Source: REEB95 sp035648735 (GTDB lineage Bacteria > Pseudomonadota > Alphaproteobacteria > ATCC43930 > CGMCC-115725). From it: a stretch of DNA of 15,707 nucleotides. Positions 14,122-15,707 of the stretch are shown here, piece after piece (the first letter of the stretch is position 1; each line of letters opens with the position of its first letter). The notes under the pieces were generated by a model. That model saw only the letters and a list, made by a program, of their open reading frames with translations. It searched no databases and was not told the DNA's origin. The position numbers and the translations under genes are program-made. The DNA lies in contig DASRKX010000052.1 of the NCBI GenBank assembly GCA_035648735.1, forward strand, positions 1 to 15,707, written 5' to 3'.

Positions 14122-15515
14122 GCGCCAATCTTGCAGCCCTGCTCTACCTCGTCGCCAGCATCTGCTTCATCATGGCGCTGCGGGGGCTGAGCTCGCCCGA
14201 AACCTCGCGCGGCGGCAACCTCTACGGTATGGTCGGCATGGCGATCGCCATCGCCACCACCCTCGCCTCGCCCGGCATCGTCAGCTACGAGGTCATCGCC
14301 GCCGGCATCGTCATCGGCGGCGCCATCGGCACCTTCATCGCCCTAAAGATTAAGATGACGGCGCTGCCGCAGCTCGTGGCGGCGTTCCACAGCCTGGTGG
14401 GCTTGGCCGCGGTCTGCGTCGCCACCGCCGCCTTCTTTGCGCCGGCCGCCTACGGCATCGGCCAGGCCGGCGCGATCGAGCCCGGCAGCCTCGTCGAGAT
14501 GAGCCTCGGCACCGCCATCGGTGCCATCACCTTCACCGGCTCGATCATTGCCTTCGGCAAGCTGCAGGGCCTGATCACCGGCCGGCCGCTGGTCTTCCCG
14601 CTGCAGCACCCGCTCAACGCGCTGCTGGGATTGGCGCTTATCGGCTGCATCGTCTGGTTCACCATGGCGCAGGGGCCGCTGCAGTTCTGGCTGATCGTGG
14701 GAATTTCCCTGCTGCTGGGATTGCTGCTCATCCTGCCGATCGGCGGCGCCGACATGCCGGTCGTGATCTCGATGCTGAATTCGTATTCCGGCTGGGCGGC
14801 GTGCGGCATCGGCTTCACCCTGGCCAATTCGCTGCTCATCATCACCGGCGCGCTGGTCGGCTCATCCGGCGCCATTCTCTCCTACATCATGTGCAAGGGG
14901 ATGAACCGCTCGATCTTCAACGTGATCCTGGGCGGCTTCGGCACCGAGGGCGGCACCGCCGCGGCGGGCGCCACGGGCGACAGAGCGGTCAAATCCGGCA
15001 GCGCCGAGGACGCCGCCTTCATTCTCAAGAACGCCGCCTCGGTCATCATCGTGCCGGGCTACGGCATGGCGGTGGCGCAAGCCCAGCATGCGCTCAAGGA
15101 AATGGGCGACATCCTCAAGAAGGAAGGCGTCACCGTGCGCTACGCCATCCATCCGGTGGCCGGGCGCATGCCGGGGCACATGAACGTGCTGCTGGCCGAG
15201 GCGAACGTGCCGTATGAATCCCTCAAAGAGCTCGACGAGGTGAACCCGGAATTCAAGAACACCGATGTCGCCCTCGTCGTCGGTGCCAACGACGTGGTAA
15301 ACCCGGCCGCGAAATCCTCCCCCGGCTCTCCCATCTACGGGATGCCGATCCTCGAAGTTGGCCAGGCCAACCAGGTGGTGTTCCTGAAGCGGTCGATGCG
15401 CCCGGGATTCGCCGGCATCGAGAACGAACTTCTCTACGACCCCAAGACCACGCTGCTCTTCGGCGACGCGAAGGATTCCCTCACGAAGGTGTTGAGCGCC
15501 GTCAAGGCCCTGTAG
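14118..15515 (+). CDS. pntB: NAD(P) transhydrogenase beta subunit
   Basis: A 465-residue subunit combining the membrane domain (about 1-260, eight or nine hydrophobic segments) and the NADP-binding domain III (about 290-465). His91 in AAFHSLVG matches the proton-pathway histidine of E. coli PntB. Asp212 and Asn221 (GGADMPVVISMLNSYSGWA) match the other conserved polar residues of the channel. Domain III shows GYGMAVAQAQ (314-323), HPVAGRMPGHMNVLLAEA, GANDVVNPAA (389-398), and KRSM (423-426) for the NADP 2'-phosphate. The length is normal and all motifs are intact, so with the two preceding genes this is a complete, functional-looking enzyme. It supplies NADPH for biosynthesis and redox defence. 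The TAG stop leaves 19 bases to the convergent protease gene. Confidence 0.97.
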   Translation: MSANLAALLYLVASICFIMALRGLSSPETSRGGNLYGMVGMAIAIATTLASPGIVSYEVIAAGIVIGGAIGTFIALKIKMTALPQLVAAFHSLVGLAAVCVATAAFFAPAAYGIGQAGAIEPGSLVEMSLGTAIGAITFTGSIIAFGKLQGLITGRPLVFPLQHPLNALLGLALIGCIVWFTMAQGPLQFWLIVGISLLLGLLLILPIGGADMPVVISMLNSYSGWAACGIGFTLANSLLIITGALVGSSGAILSYIMCKGMNRSIFNVILGGFGTEGGTAAAGATGDRAVKSGSAEDAAFILKNAASVIIVPGYGMAVAQAQHALKEMGDILKKEGVTVRYAIHPVAGRMPGHMNVLLAEANVPYESLKELDEVNPEFKNTDVALVVGANDVVNPAAKSSPGSPIYGMPILEVGQANQVVFLKRSMRPGFAGIENELLYDPKTTLLFGDAKDSLTKVLSAVKAL

Positions 15516-15534
15516 TTTCCGGTGACGTGCCCAG

Positions 15535-15707
15535 TTACGCCGCCGGGCCGCCCACCAGTGTTACGACCGACGAGTGCGCGGCGCCCGCTGCATCCGTCCA
15601 GGCAATCGTCACACTGTTGCCGACCTGGTGGCTGGCGATAGCCGCGCTCAGCGCATCGGCCGTCGTCACGCTGACGCCGTCGACCGCGGTGATGACGCTG
15701 CCCTCAG
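15535..15707 (-). CDS. C-terminal PDZ domain of a probable HtrA-like (S1C) serine protease, partial (5' end outside window)
   Basis: The minus strand is open from the window edge to TAA at 15537-15535, giving 56 residues. The sequence includes GSVITAVDGVSVTTADALS, then a strand-like VTIAWTDAAGAAH and a terminal VTLVGGPAA. This is the second half of a PDZ domain as found at the very C-terminus of trypsin-like S1C/DegP-type proteases, where it binds exposed peptide C-termini. The catalytic domain lies outside the window, so a protease is inferred and not seen. A stand-alone PDZ protein or another PDZ-bearing protease is possible. The ending resembles short, single-PDZ secreted proteases more than the two-PDZ DegP. 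It converges on pntB with a 19-base gap that has no hairpin terminator I can see. Confidence 0.72.
   Translation of the reverse strand, partial: EGSVITAVDGVSVTTADALSAAIASHQVGNSVTIAWTDAAGAAHSSVVTLVGGPAA

Noticed and set aside
1..15707. Mobile elements, CRISPR arrays, toxin-antitoxin or phage-defence genes
   Set aside because: No transposase, integrase, direct-repeat array, terminal inverted repeats or defence-type domain could be found on either strand. The composition is uniform apart from short intergenic AT-rich islands.

Overview
This is a high-GC, gene-dense bacterial chromosome segment, most likely from an alphaproteobacterium. The evidence for that is indirect: a three-gene split proton-translocating transhydrogenase (pntAA-pntAB-pntB, the Rhodospirillum-type arrangement), an AarF/ABC1 protein of a style common in alphaproteobacteria, an OpgC-type acyltransferase, and uniformly GC-rich third positions. 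I see no tRNA, rRNA, CRISPR, insertion sequence or phage gene. Nothing in base composition suggests recent transfer.

Layout. (1) 1-574 (+): 3' part of a UDP-glucuronate decarboxylase-like sugar-nucleotide enzyme. (2) 567-1916 (-): ABC1/AarF-family atypical kinase. (3) 2077-3078 (+): amidohydrolase with every key residue of bacterial ACMSD (aminocarboxymuconate-semialdehyde decarboxylase). (4) 3075-4880 (-): M3 oligoendopeptidase F. (5) 4981-6777 (+) and 6827-7882 (+): long-chain acyl-CoA synthetase followed by a zinc-dependent alcohol dehydrogenase, probably co-transcribed. (6) 10640-7879 (-): an operon of a multi-spanning OpgC-type acyltransferase and two exported SGNH-fold paralogues. The first paralogue appears to lack the whole catalytic set; the second has it intact. 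(7) 12113-10727 (-): ECF sigma factor and overlapping membrane anti-sigma factor, transcribed toward the acyltransferase operon but separated from it by a strong hairpin. (8) 12276-12527 (+): small secreted two-cysteine protein, divergent from the sigma factor. (9) 12644-15515 (+): pntAA-pntAB-pntB, tightly coupled. (10) 15535-15707 (-): C-terminal PDZ end of a probable HtrA-like serine protease, cut by the window edge.

The most unusual part is the middle minus-strand block. A membrane acyltransferase, an active-looking periplasmic SGNH protein and a fully degenerate SGNH sister look like a cell-envelope glycan acylation or deacylation module, and an ECF/anti-sigma pair lies directly upstream. 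That functional reading is inference. The loss of Ser, Gly, Asn and Asp/His in one paralogue is read directly from the sequence. The convergent gene pairs are also notably compressed: two of them share palindromic stop codons (CTAG and TTAA).
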